Positions 45,658-55,124 of a stretch of 64,000 bases of DNA are shown piece by piece. This stretch comes from Anaerolineaceae bacterium (GTDB lineage: Bacteria > Chloroflexota > Anaerolineae > Anaerolineales > UBA11657). The stretch is taken from the NCBI GenBank assembly GCA_003569365.1, contig BGOS01000022.1:1-64000 (forward strand), written 5' to 3'. The notes beneath the pieces were generated by a model. The model did no database searches. It saw only the letters and a program-made list of their open reading frames with translations, and was not told where the DNA came from. Both the position numbers and the translations under genes were made by a program. Within the stretch, counting starts at the first letter, position 1. Each line of letters starts with the position of its first letter.

Positions 45658-47208
45658 ATGAACACCGCTTCGCAAACTCCGCGCCAGATGCGGCGGCTGG
45701 AACGCCGTGAAAAACGCACGAGCCTGCCGCTGCTGCAGCATTCGGCTGCCGTGCCGGTCAACCCGTGGCCGCCGGTTGCGCTGCTTTCCACGGACGAGCT
45801 GCAGGCGCTGCACGCAGCCTCGCTGCGCATTTTGCGCGAGGTGGGCCTGCGCTTCTTGGATGCGGAGGCGCTGCAGCTGTGGCAGGCGGCAGGTGCGCGC
45901 GTGGACCACGCCCGCAGCCACGTGTGGATTGAGGAGGAACTGCTGCAACAGTGTCTGGCGACTGCGCCGCAGGAATTTGTGTGGCGAGCGCGCAACCCGC
46001 AGCGCAATATCCGCGTGGGTGGCAACGCGATTGCGTTTGGCCCCAGTGGTGGCATGGTGTACGTGACGGATTTGGAGCGCGGCCGGCGGGTGGGCGATAG
46101 CGCTGATTATGAAAACCTGCTGCGCCTGACGCACATGCTGCCCATGCTGCACTTTGGCAACTGGGAGCAGGTGACTGCGCAGGATGAGCCTGTCTCCACG
46201 CGGCACTTGCGGCGCTTGTATTCCGGTTTTACGCTGAGCGACAAGGCGATGCTGGAAGGCGCGCAGGGGCGCATCATTACGGCTGACGCGGTGGAGATGG
46301 CGCGCATCGCCTTTGGTGGCACGCTGCCCGCAGAGCCGGTGATCGGCGATGTGATCAACGTCAACAGCCCGCTGACCTACGATGACCGCATGCTGGGCGG
46401 CCTGATAACTTATGCGCGCGCGGGGCAGGTGTGCATCATCACGCCGTTCATTCTGGCTGGCGCCATGAGCCCCATCTCGATTGCGGCTGCGTTGGCGCAG
46501 CAAAACGCGGAGGCGCTGGCGGGCATTGCGCTGACGCAGCTGGTGCGGCCCGGTGCGCCGGTGGTGTATGGCGGCTTCACCACCAATACTGATATGCGCA
46601 GTGGCAGCCCGGCCTTTGGCACGCCGGAGGGGGCGTGGGCGCTGCTCGCGGGCGCGCAGCTGGCGCGCCACTATCGCCTGCCGTATCGCGGCAGCGGCAG
46701 CCTCACGTCCTCCAAGCTGGCCGACGCGCAGGGCGCCACCGAAACCATGTGGAACTTATGGCCGTGTGTGCTTGGGCATGCCAATCTTGTGATGCATGCA
46801 GCGGGCTGGCTGGAGGGTGGCCTGACAGTTTCCTTTGAGAAGTTGATGATTGACGCGGAACAGCTGGCAATGTTTGCGCACTTTATGCGCGGCTTCCCGA
46901 TTGATGACAGCAGCCTGGCGCTTGAGAGCATTGCTGCCGTCGGGCCGGGTGGCCATCACTTTGGCACCGCGCATACACAGGCGCGCTTTGACAGCGAATT
47001 TTTTGCAACGGCGCTGGCGGACCGCACCGGCTACGACAGCTGGCAGGCCGGCGGCGCGCGCGATACAGCCCAGCGCGCACACGGCATGTGGCGCCAGCTG
47101 CTGGCGCAGTACAGCGAGCCGCCCATGGATCCCGCGCTGCGCGAGGAACTGCGCGCTTATGTGGCGCGCCGTTCCATTGAGCTGCGCGATGCGCAGCTCT
47201 TCACCTAG
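45658..47208 (+). CDS. MttB-superfamily (trimethylamine/betaine methyltransferase-like) protein
   Basis: This is an intact 516-residue member. Typical blocks are LLSTDELQALHAASLRILREVGL, VDHARSHVWIEEELLQ, GGMVYVTDLERGR, ILAGAMSPISIAAALAQQNAE in parts, GAPVVYGGFTTNTDMRSGS and SGSLTSSKLADAQGATE. These form the barrel of cobamide-dependent methyltransferases that move a methyl group from a quaternary or tertiary amine to a corrinoid protein. The frame has no internal amber codon, so it is a non-pyrrolysine member; the substrate is not TMA by analogy, more likely a betaine-type compound. AATAAT stands six bases before the ATG. It heads an operon with an S15-type hydrolase and an MFS transporter. 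No corrinoid protein gene is near. Confidence 0.88.
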   Translation: MNTASQTPRQMRRLERREKRTSLPLLQHSAAVPVNPWPPVALLSTDELQALHAASLRILREVGLRFLDAEALQLWQAAGARVDHARSHVWIEEELLQQCLATAPQEFVWRARNPQRNIRVGGNAIAFGPSGGMVYVTDLERGRRVGDSADYENLLRLTHMLPMLHFGNWEQVTAQDEPVSTRHLRRLYSGFTLSDKAMLEGAQGRIITADAVEMARIAFGGTLPAEPVIGDVINVNSPLTYDDRMLGGLITYARAGQVCIITPFILAGAMSPISIAAALAQQNAEALAGIALTQLVRPGAPVVYGGFTTNTDMRSGSPAFGTPEGAWALLAGAQLARHYRLPYRGSGSLTSSKLADAQGATETMWNLWPCVLGHANLVMHAAGWLEGGLTVSFEKLMIDAEQLAMFAHFMRGFPIDDSSLALESIAAVGPGGHHFGTAHTQARFDSEFFATALADRTGYDSWQAGGARDTAQRAHGMWRQLLAQYSEPPMDPALREELRAYVARRSIELRDAQLFT

Positions 47209-47227
47209 TTTTCGCACCGCCACAATA

Positions 47228-49240
47228 ATGAGCAGCGCCAGCGCCGATGCATTTGATGTGCAGCACAACGTGCGCATTGCAGCACGCGATGGCGTGCTGC
47301 TCTCCGCCAACCTGTGGCTGCCGCGCGCACAATCTGCGGGCCAGCAATTTCCGGTGGTGCTGGAGATGATTCCGTATCGCAAAGATGACTGGCGCTACGA
47401 GGCCGACCATGCGCGCATGGGCTACCTTGCGCAGCACGGCTTTGCCGGCTGCCGGGTGGATGTGCGCGGCACAGGCAGCAGCGCCGGCGTGGCGCTGGAT
47501 GAGTACACGGCTGCCGAGACGCAGGATGGCTGCGATGTGGTGGCGTGGCTTGCGGCGCAGCCGTGGTGCAACGGCAGCGTGGGCATGTGGGGCATTAGCT
47601 ACGGCGGCTTCACATCCATTCAGGTGGCCATGCAGCAGCCGCCGGCGCTCAAGGCCATCCTGCCCATGTACGCCAGCGCCGACCGCTACACGGATGATGT
47701 GCACTACCTGGGCGGCTGCAAGACGGTAAGCGAGATGCTGGGCTACACGCTCAGCCAGATTGGCATGAATGCCTTGCCGCCGGTGCCAGCCATTTCGCAG
47801 GCCGGCTGGCTCCCACAATGGCGCGAGCGTTTGGAGCAAACGCCGCCGTGGGTGTTGAACAACTTGCGCCAGCAGCAAGACGGCGGCTACTGGCGCCGGG
47901 GATCGCTTGCGCCGGACTACGGCCGCATCAAGTGCGCCATGCTGCTGGTGGGCGGCTGGAATGACGGCTACACCAACAGCGCGCTGCGCATGCTGCAGCA
48001 TTGCACTGCGCCACGCCGCGCAATTATTGGCCCGTGGGGGCACACGCTGCCGCACGCGCCGTTCCCCGGTCCCGCGCTGGACTGGATGCAGGAGATGGTG
48101 CGCTTCTTTGGCCACTGGCTGCGCGGCGACCAAAACGGTGTGATGCACGAGCCCGCGCTGCTGTACTACGAAACTGCGCACTCTGCGCCGCAGGCGTTTC
48201 CGGTGCAGCTGCCGGGCAGCTGGCACGCGACGAGTGCGTTTGGCGCTGCGCAAACAGCCAGCGCCACGCTGTGGCTGGGCACCGCCGCGCTTTGTGAAAC
48301 CTCGCCGGCGCAAGCGGGCGTGGCGTATTACGCCCACCGGCCGGCGCATGGCACGCACGCAGCCCTGTGCTGGGGCCCGGGCGGCCTGCCAACCGGGTTG
48401 GCGCGCGACATGCGCGCCGATGACGCGCTTGTGCCGGGGTTTAGTTCTGCGCCGCTGGTGGAGCCGCTGCGCGTGCTGGGCAACCCGCGCGCCGTGCTCT
48501 TTATTTCCAGCAGCGCGCCGGTTGCGGCTGTGGTTGTGCGCCTCAGTGAGGTTGCACCAGATGGCGCCGCAACCTTGGTGAGCACGGGCATTCTCAATCT
48601 GGCGCACCGCAACGGGCATGGCCAGCCGCAGGCGCTGGAACCCGGCACAGTCTATGAAGTGCATGTGGAGCTGAAAGGCATCGGGCATCAGTTCTCTGCG
48701 GGCAATGCGCTGCGCCTGAGCGTGAGCAGCGGCTGGTGGCCCGTGCTGTGGCCCACGCCACACGCAGCGCACAACCAGCTGCACTGGGGTGCCGCGTGCC
48801 CCGCACGCTTGGAGCTGCCGCTGGCACCCGGCAGCGAGCCGCTGCCAGTTTTGAAGTTCACGCCGCCGCACCTTGTGCATGGCGGTTCCCACATTGAGCT
48901 GCCGCCACGCTATGAAGTGGTTGAGGATGTGCTGGCCGACACCGTAACGGTGCGCGTGTTTAGCGGTGACCGCAGTGAGCTGGCGGGCGGCATCAGCTTG
49001 GGCGTTTCGGAAGCGATGGAGATGACCGCGCACAACATTGACCCGGCGCATGTGACCGTGGCCACGGACATTCACTACGATCTTGAACAGGCCGGCCAGG
49101 TTGCGGCGGTGCATGTGCACGGCACCATCAAAAGCACTGCCACGCACTTTAATGTTGACCTGCGCTTGCGCGCCGCGTGGCAGGGTGAGGCATTTTATGA
49201 GCGCGCGTGGGTAGAGGCGATTGCGCGTGACTGGCTTTAG
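47228..49240 (+). CDS. CocE/NonD-type S15 hydrolase (X-Pro dipeptidyl-peptidase-like)
   Basis: This is a 670-residue serine hydrolase. The N-terminal domain begins VRIAARDGVLLSANLWLP, then MIPYRKDD and VDVRGTGSSAG. The nucleophile is Ser124 in GMWGISYGGF, with Asp in GGWNDGYTN and His in GPWGHTLPH completing the triad. The C-terminal half is a jelly-roll beta domain (SSAPVAAVVVRLSEVAPDGA, LRLSVSSGWWPVLWP in parts) and a further 100-residue tail. Family members cleave X-Pro dipeptides, cocaine-type esters or acyl bonds. No signal peptide. ATG 47228 starts family sequence 19 bases after the MttB-like stop. The following MFS gene overlaps its end. Peptide or ester substrate remains open. Confidence 0.87.
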   Translation: MSSASADAFDVQHNVRIAARDGVLLSANLWLPRAQSAGQQFPVVLEMIPYRKDDWRYEADHARMGYLAQHGFAGCRVDVRGTGSSAGVALDEYTAAETQDGCDVVAWLAAQPWCNGSVGMWGISYGGFTSIQVAMQQPPALKAILPMYASADRYTDDVHYLGGCKTVSEMLGYTLSQIGMNALPPVPAISQAGWLPQWRERLEQTPPWVLNNLRQQQDGGYWRRGSLAPDYGRIKCAMLLVGGWNDGYTNSALRMLQHCTAPRRAIIGPWGHTLPHAPFPGPALDWMQEMVRFFGHWLRGDQNGVMHEPALLYYETAHSAPQAFPVQLPGSWHATSAFGAAQTASATLWLGTAALCETSPAQAGVAYYAHRPAHGTHAALCWGPGGLPTGLARDMRADDALVPGFSSAPLVEPLRVLGNPRAVLFISSSAPVAAVVVRLSEVAPDGAATLVSTGILNLAHRNGHGQPQALEPGTVYEVHVELKGIGHQFSAGNALRLSVSSGWWPVLWPTPHAAHNQLHWGAACPARLELPLAPGSEPLPVLKFTPPHLVHGGSHIELPPRYEVVEDVLADTVTVRVFSGDRSELAGGISLGVSEAMEMTAHNIDPAHVTVATDIHYDLEQAGQVAAVHVHGTIKSTATHFNVDLRLRAAWQGEAFYERAWVEAIARDWL

Positions 49241-50459
49241 CGCGCTGCCGGCAGCGCAGGCGCGCAGCAGCGGCGGGGCGGGGCGGCGCGTGCTGGTGGG
49301 CGCAGCGCTGGCTGCCGGGTTCCTGCGCGCATTTGCGCAAATGATTTATTCCGGCGCGCTGGTTTCAATGAGCAGCGACCTGCATGCCAGCCCGGCGGGT
49401 ATTGGCCTCACCATTTCCGTATACGGCTTCTGCGTGGCTGTGTGCCAGATATTTTTTGGGCCGCTGGTCGATCGCTATTCTTCCAAGTGGATTTTGATTT
49501 TGGGCATGCTGCTGTTTACAGGCGGCAGTTGGTGGGGCTCCGTGGCTGCCGGCCTCGGCGGTTTGCTGGTTGCGCGCTGTCTGCAGGGCATTGGCATTGC
49601 AGCGGCGGTTGCAGTGGGTGTCGCTGCAATTAGTGATGCTTACGCGCCGGAGCAGCGCGGCCGCGCCATGGGCCTGTTCACAATGTCCAATTCTCTAGGT
49701 GCCACAGTTGCGCCAGTGCTGGGCAGTGCCATTGCAATTTGGTTTGGCTGGCGCGGCGACCTTTGGGCGCTGGCAGCTTGCGGGCTGCTGGTATTGCTGC
49801 TGGTTCTGTGGCAGCTGCCGGCCCAGCCCGCGCCCGCGCAGCGTGTGGGCTTGCAGGCGCTGCTGCAAATTGCGCGCCAGCCTGTCACAGCTGCTGCGCT
49901 GGGGTTTGGTTTTGCGCAGTACTACGCCATCTACACTTACCATGCGCTGCTGCCGTTTATGCTTTCAGAGCGCATGGGCGTGCCGGAGAGTTGGGCGGGC
50001 GGCTTTCAAGCGCTGCTGCCGTTGGGCGTGACGGTGGGTTCGCTGTGGGGCGGGCGGCTGGCTGACCGGCATGGGGCGCTGCGAATTTTGCAAGGCAGCG
50101 CGGCGATGGCTGGACTGGCTTATGGCTTGCTGCTGCTTGCCAGCTTGTTGGCGGCGCCGGGCTTCGCGGTGCTGTGGGTGGCGCTGGCGGTTGGCATATT
50201 TGGTGTAGCTGCGGGTGCGGGCTTTCCTGCGCAGCTCAGCCTGATGGTGGAGCACTTTCCGGCGCTGCGTGCAACAGCGGGCACGGCGCAGCTGTTTGCA
50301 CGCGCGATGGGCTCAACCCTGGCGCCCGTGCTGGCGGGTGTGCTGAGCCAGCGGGGCGGCCAGCCGCTTGGCTTTGGGTTTGCGCTGCTGGTGCTGCTGG
50401 GCAGCAGTGCGTTCGGGTGGCTGCAGCTGCAGCGCAGCCCCTTGCTGGCTGGCAGCTAG
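49227..50459 (+). CDS. MFS transporter
   Basis: This is a 410-residue, 12-helix major facilitator protein. The loop 2-3 signature is GPLVDRYSSKWILILG, helix 4 contains ARCLQGIGIAAAVAVGVAA, and loop 8-9 repeats it as GGRLADRHGALRIL. Its GTG start lies 14 bases inside the S15 gene, so the pair is translationally coupled. Together with the MttB-like protein they form a three-gene operon, and the transporter probably moves the substrate or product of those enzymes. Direction and ligand cannot be told. Confidence 0.88.
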   Translation: MTGFSALPAAQARSSGGAGRRVLVGAALAAGFLRAFAQMIYSGALVSMSSDLHASPAGIGLTISVYGFCVAVCQIFFGPLVDRYSSKWILILGMLLFTGGSWWGSVAAGLGGLLVARCLQGIGIAAAVAVGVAAISDAYAPEQRGRAMGLFTMSNSLGATVAPVLGSAIAIWFGWRGDLWALAACGLLVLLLVLWQLPAQPAPAQRVGLQALLQIARQPVTAAALGFGFAQYYAIYTYHALLPFMLSERMGVPESWAGGFQALLPLGVTVGSLWGGRLADRHGALRILQGSAAMAGLAYGLLLLASLLAAPGFAVLWVALAVGIFGVAAGAGFPAQLSLMVEHFPALRATAGTAQLFARAMGSTLAPVLAGVLSQRGGQPLGFGFALLVLLGSSAFGWLQLQRSPLLAGS

Positions 50460-50478
50460 CGGGCTGCGCGCAGTGCGC

Positions 50479-51423
50479 TTACACCCGGCCCCACAGCCGC
50501 CAGCGCGCTGGCATGTGGGTGCGCCGCAGGCGCTGCGCGGCGAGCGCGGCGCTGACCGCAATCAAAGTGCCGCCCGCCAGCTGGAGCGGCTGCAGCCGGT
50601 CCCCCAGAAAGGCCACCGCCCAGATCACGCTCAGCAGCGTTTCCAACGGAGTCAGCAGCGCCAGCTGCGAGCTGCCGATGATGCGCACGGCAATAAACAT
50701 CGCCACGCGTGCAAAAAATGTTGAGACGATAGCCATGAGTATTAGCAGCTGCCAGCCCGTGGCACTTGGCGCAGACCATGGATTTCCATGCCAGGTCCAA
50801 AATGCAAAAATGCCAACGCTGATACCCAGGGAGTTATAAAACGCCACCGACCAGGCATCTTCCGCTTGCAGGAACCATTGCACCAGCGCCATCTGCAGCG
50901 CTGCAACCACCACTGAGCAGAGCACCAGCAGCACGCCCAGCATGTCTGAGCTGCCGCCGGGATCTATGAGTAGGTACGCGCCCCCCAAGCCCAGTACCAG
51001 CCGCACACCGTGGCGCATTGTGTAGCGCTCGCCACGCAGTGCCAGCAGTGCCAGCAGCGCCAGCGGATAAAGCGAGAAAAGTATTGATGCGATGGAAGTG
51101 CTCAAGCGCGTGAGCGACCAGAAAAAGCTCAGTATGCTGATGCTGTTGATGAGGCCGGCTGCAAGCGCCACGCCCAGGCTGCGCCGTGGCATAAAGAATC
51201 GCGCCGGGGCGGAGACTGCAATGCTTACCGCCATAACCGATATCGTCATGGCAAAGCGCGCCACGAGCATTGTGGTGGGGTCCACTCCCTGCCGGATGAG
51301 AATAGTGGCGAGCGGTGATGAGAAGCTGAACGCCAGCGTAGAGCTCAGCACCATTGCCCAGCCAAACAAACGCGATGGGACGGGCGCAGCGCGCTGCGCA
51401 GCCTCAGTTGTGTCGGAGGGCAT
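50479..51423 (-). CDS. EamA/DMT family transporter
   Basis: This is a 314-residue membrane protein with about ten helices and two EamA repeats, the first including FSFSSPLATILIRQGVDPTT and SLTRLSTSIASILFSLYPL, the second LTPLETLLSVIWAVAFLGDRL near the C-terminus. Proteins of this kind export amino acids, nucleobases or other metabolites. ATG 51423 is preferred since the longer frame (to 51519) adds a hydrophilic piece without family character. It is convergent with the MFS gene and divergent from the methyltransferase gene. Confidence 0.85.
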   Translation of the reverse strand: MPSDTTEAAQRAAPVPSRLFGWAMVLSSTLAFSFSSPLATILIRQGVDPTTMLVARFAMTISVMAVSIAVSAPARFFMPRRSLGVALAAGLINSISILSFFWSLTRLSTSIASILFSLYPLALLALLALRGERYTMRHGVRLVLGLGGAYLLIDPGGSSDMLGVLLVLCSVVVAALQMALVQWFLQAEDAWSVAFYNSLGISVGIFAFWTWHGNPWSAPSATGWQLLILMAIVSTFFARVAMFIAVRIIGSSQLALLTPLETLLSVIWAVAFLGDRLQPLQLAGGTLIAVSAALAAQRLRRTHMPARWRLWGRV

Positions 51424-51577
51424 TCGGTTGAAAGCCGGCCCATGCGGAAGTTTTGAGCCGCACGGCACGCATTGCTGAATGTTAGCACCTATGTTTGCGG
51501 ATGTGTGGTTTAGGGGCAATGTGACCTAACCGTGTTCTACAACAGCCATCGGCCGCAAGTTGGAGGATAATGTTCGC

Positions 51578-52354
51578 ATGCGCATCTTCCAAAAATGCCT
51601 TCAGTTTTTCAGCGGGAATCCCCTGATTTCCGGTGCCGCTGACGATACTGGCGGGTGGGCCGGCTATTGGAACGCGCCCACAATTTGGAGCGACTCGGCG
51701 CTCTGGAACCGGCAGATGCAGGTGCTGCTGGAGCTGATCGAACCCTTCGTGAAGTTCGGGGCGGCGGACCGCGTGCTTGATTTTGGCTGCGGCTCTGGAT
51801 TTTTTGCTGCTCAAATGCAAGGGCAGGTAAAGGAGATAGTGTGCGCTGATCTTTCACAGCACTCGGTTGAGCTGTGCCAGCAGAAGTTTGCCGGCCGGCG
51901 CGATGTTTCTGTTGTGAAGCTCACGGGCGACCTGGCGCAGATTGCAGCGCTTGGGCCGGACTGCACGAAAACGCTGTGCTTGAGTGTGATCCAGTATTTT
52001 CCCGCGCTGGATTATCTAGATGAATTCATTGCAGCCGTTGGAAAAATCTCAGTGCGCGGTGGTGTGCTTATTCTGGTGGATGTGGGACGGGCAGAACGCA
52101 CCTGGCGCGAGCGATTGTTGACGGTGCTGTTTACTTTGCGGCATGGAATGTTTTGGCAGGTGGTTGCCAAACTGGCGCAGATGCAGTTTTCGGATGCTGC
52201 GTACCAGGCAGTTCTGGGCAGGGCGGGCCACCTTGAAATTCCGGAGCAGTATTTCGAATCCGCGCAGCAGCGCCTGGGGGTCAAGGTTACGAAGATTCCG
52301 CGCCAGCTTACACTCAATGCCAATCGCAAGAGCTACATCATTGAGTTCGTTTAG
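51578..52354 (+). CDS. class I SAM-dependent methyltransferase
   Basis: This is a 258-residue protein. Motif I is RVLDFGCGSGFFAAQM near residues 60-75, acidic residue of motif II is in IVCADLSQHSVELC, and CLSVIQYFPALDYLDEF corresponds to the motif IV region. It is in the broad UbiE/Methyltransf_11 group. Substrate is unknown. GGAGG precedes ATG 51578. The hydroxypyruvate-isomerase-like gene follows after 43 bases. Confidence 0.8.
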   Translation: MRIFQKCLQFFSGNPLISGAADDTGGWAGYWNAPTIWSDSALWNRQMQVLLELIEPFVKFGAADRVLDFGCGSGFFAAQMQGQVKEIVCADLSQHSVELCQQKFAGRRDVSVVKLTGDLAQIAALGPDCTKTLCLSVIQYFPALDYLDEFIAAVGKISVRGGVLILVDVGRAERTWRERLLTVLFTLRHGMFWQVVAKLAQMQFSDAAYQAVLGRAGHLEIPEQYFESAQQRLGVKVTKIPRQLTLNANRKSYIIEFV

Positions 52355-52397
52355 TGCTTAGGTGCCTGACGGTGGGCAAACTGCGGGTGATGCAACA

Positions 52398-53177
52398 ATG
52401 AAGTTTTCTGCCAACCTTGGCTTTTTGTTTGCGGAGCGTGATCTCGTTTCCCGGATCAGTGCGGCAGCGGCGTGCGGCTTTGAGGCGGTGGAGCTGCACT
52501 GGCCCTATGATGTGCCCGCAGCAGAGGTCAGTGCTGCACTGCGTGCAACCGGAGTGCGCTTGATTGCGCTCAACACCTTGCCGGGTGATTCTGCGGCAGG
52601 AGAATTCGGGCTGGCGGCCGTGCCCGGGCGTGCGCTGGAATTCCGCCAGACTGTGCAGCAGGCGCTGGACTACGCTGTGGCAACTGGCGCGGCGGCAGTG
52701 CATTGCATGGCGGGGCTGGTTGGCGCGCAGGGGCTAGCGGCGGCCGAGCGCTGCTTTGTTGAAAATCTGCAGGCCGCATCCGAGCTGGCAGCAGCTGCCG
52801 GCGTGGGGCTGCTCATCGAGCCGATCAACACCCGCGACAAGCCGGGCTACGCCCTCACAACCGTTGAGCAGGCGGCGGCACTCATCAAGCGCACTGCCCG
52901 GCAGAACATCAAAATAATGTTTGACTGTTATCACGTGCAGATCATGCAGGGCGATCTGACGCGCCGCATTGAGCAGCAGATCGGGTTGATCGGGCATGTG
53001 CAGATAGCTGCGGTGCCCAGCCGCGCCGAGCCGGATGCGGGCGAGGTTAATTACCTGCACATGATGGCCACACTGCAGCGCCTGGGTTATGCCGGCTGGG
53101 TGGGCGCAGAGTACAAGCCCGGCGGGCGCACAGAAGATGGGCTCGGTTGGCGCGCCGCCATAACGCCCCCGCAATGA
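52398..53177 (+). CDS. hydroxypyruvate / 2-oxo-tetronate isomerase family protein
   Basis: This is a 259-residue TIM-barrel sugar isomerase. It starts MKFSANLGFLFAERDLVSRI and includes FEAVELHWPYDVP, LLIEPINTRDKPGY (Glu141), MFDCYHVQIMQGDL (Asp176, His179) and GAEYKPGG (Glu238), the metal-site glutamates and neighbours of the Hyi/OtnI family. It interconverts hydroxypyruvate and tartronate semialdehyde, or the four-carbon analogues. ATG 52398 begins the family sequence. The SDR at 53265 could reduce its product, as tartronate semialdehyde reductases do, but that one belongs to a different family. Confidence 0.88.
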   Translation: MKFSANLGFLFAERDLVSRISAAAACGFEAVELHWPYDVPAAEVSAALRATGVRLIALNTLPGDSAAGEFGLAAVPGRALEFRQTVQQALDYAVATGAAAVHCMAGLVGAQGLAAAERCFVENLQAASELAAAAGVGLLIEPINTRDKPGYALTTVEQAAALIKRTARQNIKIMFDCYHVQIMQGDLTRRIEQQIGLIGHVQIAAVPSRAEPDAGEVNYLHMMATLQRLGYAGWVGAEYKPGGRTEDGLGWRAAITPPQ

Positions 53178-53264
53178 ATTTTGTGAACGCAACTTCACGC
53201 AGCGTGGTAAACATTCCGCAGCTGATTAGCGGCTTTGTTTTAACATTCAGCAAGTGAGGCGCGT

Positions 53265-54022
53265 GTGACTGCAACTCTGAAAATTGCGATGGTGACGGGC
53301 GCAGGCTCCGGGATTGGCCGGGCGGTGGCGATTGCGCTTGCAGGCAGGGGATTTGCGGTTGTGCTCGCCGGGCGGCGGCAGAGTGCGTTGGATGAAACTC
53401 TTGGCCTGATTGGGAGTGCGCGCACCAGCTGCCGCGCCGTGGCAGCTGATGTATCGGACGAGGCCGCCGTGGATATGCTCTTTGCGAAAACCCGGGAAAG
53501 CTTTGGCCGCTTGGATCTGTTGTTTAATAATGCGGGTGTGAGTGCGCCGGCGTTTTATTGGAAGACATTACAGTGGCGCAGTGGAACAAAGTGGTGGCGG
53601 TGAACTTGAACGGGGTATTTTTATGCACGCGGGCTGCATTCCGGTTGATGAAAGCGCAGCTGCCGCAAGGCGGCCGCATCATCAACAATGGTTCAATCTC
53701 CGCGCACGTGCCGCGGCCCAACTCCGCGCCTTACACTGCCAGCAAGCACGCCATCACCGGGCTCACGCGCGCCACTGCGTTGGACGGGCGCAAGTACGAC
53801 ATTGCCTGTGGCCAGATTGACATTGGCAATGCGGCCAGCGAGATGACGGAGCGCATGCAGGCCGGCGTGCCGCAAGCCAGCGGCGCGCTGGCAGTGGAGC
53901 CCACGATGGACGTGGCTGTGGTTGCGGATGCGGTGCTGTACATGGCGGGATTACCATTGGACGCTAACGTGCAGTTTATGACGGTCATGGCGACAAAGAT
54001 GCCGTTTATCGGGCGCGGATAG
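53265..54022 (+). pseudogene. short-chain dehydrogenase/reductase, one frameshift
   Basis: The first frame has the cofactor motif [21 protein letters not shown] in parts and [13 protein letters not shown]. At TTTT near 53553-53556 it changes frame and goes on [28 protein letters not shown] in parts, [28 protein letters not shown] (catalytic Ser, Tyr and Lys) and [18 protein letters not shown]. One more T would give a continuous enzyme of about 252 residues, so it may be intact in nature. It would reduce or oxidise a keto/hydroxy group with NAD(P). GTG start with GAGG ahead. Confidence 0.85.
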
Positions 54023-54305
54023 ACTGCTGCAGCTGCGGGTTGCCGGGGCGCAGTTCAGTCTATGATTTGCGGCCGCATTGGGCTGTTGCCAGTATTGGCG
54101 GCAGCGCGTTGCATGCGCGAAGCGAAGCAACCTGTGTCTAGGCCGGTCCCGGGCGCTGAATGCGATTTGGCAGCAACGCGCAATTCTGTTTAACCTTTGC
54201 TGGTGTTTTGCAAACTGAATGGGTGTATGCCAGGCATAGCTCTTGCGGTGCTCTTGAGGCGCCCCGTCGCTACCGTGCCTGAAACATAGAGCTTAGAAAC
54301 GATTT

Positions 54306-55124
54306 ATGAATACTGTCGGTCACACAGATAGTGCAACCAATGCGGCTGCTGGCGATGAGCAACCTGAGCACACGCCAGCTTTGCAAGCTGTTACCAAGCG
54401 CAGTGAGTTCAGCAGCGGCGTCCGCGCGCAGCTGCCGATGCTGCTGGCCGTGTTCCCTTTCGGCCTGATTTTTGGCGCGGTTGCGCGCGATGCGGGGCTC
54501 CCGCCGCTGGCTGCGCTTGCCACTTCCTCGGTGATCTTTGCGGGCTCGGCGCAGTTTGTGGCCGTGAGCCTGTACCGGGATCTGACGCCGGCAGCCGTGA
54601 TGGTGCTCACAACCTTTGTGGTCAATCTGCGGCACGCTTTATATAGCGCCTCGCTCGCGCAGCAGCTGCGCCACTTGCGGCCGCGCTGGAAGTGGCTGCT
54701 CGCCTATTTGCTCACAGACGAGGCGTACGCGGTGGTGATTACGCACTACAACGCCACGGCGCGCCAGCCGCAATATTACGCACACCGCCATTGGTACTTT
54801 TTTGGCACCGCAATTACGCTGTGGTGCAGCTGGCAACTTAGCACTGCGCTTGGCATTTTGGCCGGCGGGCAGATCCCGGCCGGGCTGCTGCTTGATTTTG
54901 TGGTGCCGCTGACTTTTATTGCGCTGCTGGTGCCAGCGCTTGCCGACCGGGCGGGCGGGGCTGCCGCGCTGGTGGCTGGCGGCGTGGCAGCAGCTGGCGC
55001 GGCTTTGCCATACAAGCTGGGTTTGTTTGCAGCCGCGCTGGCAGGAATTGCTGCGGGTGTGCTCGTGGAAAATTTACAGGCGCGGGCGGTGCGCTCAAGA
55101 GCAGATGTGGTGCCGCATGACTAA
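54306..55124 (+). CDS. azlC: AzlC-type branched-chain amino acid exporter, large subunit
   Basis: This is a 272-residue protein. After a 35-residue hydrophilic start, LPMLLAVFPFGLIFGAVARDAGL leads the AzlC-like helices, with SVIFAGSAQFVAV and FVVNLRHALYSASLAQQL, hallmark segments of the LIV-E family. The membrane protein works with the small subunit AzlD encoded immediately downstream, overlapping by 8 bases. The pair exports branched-chain amino acids or analogues, useful when peptides are the nitrogen source. Confidence 0.92.
   Translation: MNTVGHTDSATNAAAGDEQPEHTPALQAVTKRSEFSSGVRAQLPMLLAVFPFGLIFGAVARDAGLPPLAALATSSVIFAGSAQFVAVSLYRDLTPAAVMVLTTFVVNLRHALYSASLAQQLRHLRPRWKWLLAYLLTDEAYAVVITHYNATARQPQYYAHRHWYFFGTAITLWCSWQLSTALGILAGGQIPAGLLLDFVVPLTFIALLVPALADRAGGAAALVAGGVAAAGAALPYKLGLFAAALAGIAAGVLVENLQARAVRSRADVVPHD

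Noticed and set aside
47201-49147. Long minus-strand open frame (648 codons) opposite the S15 hydrolase gene
   Set aside because: It is rich in Arg, His, Ala and Gln without any family motif, as expected for the complement of GC-rich coding sequence, while the plus strand has a clear catalytic triad.
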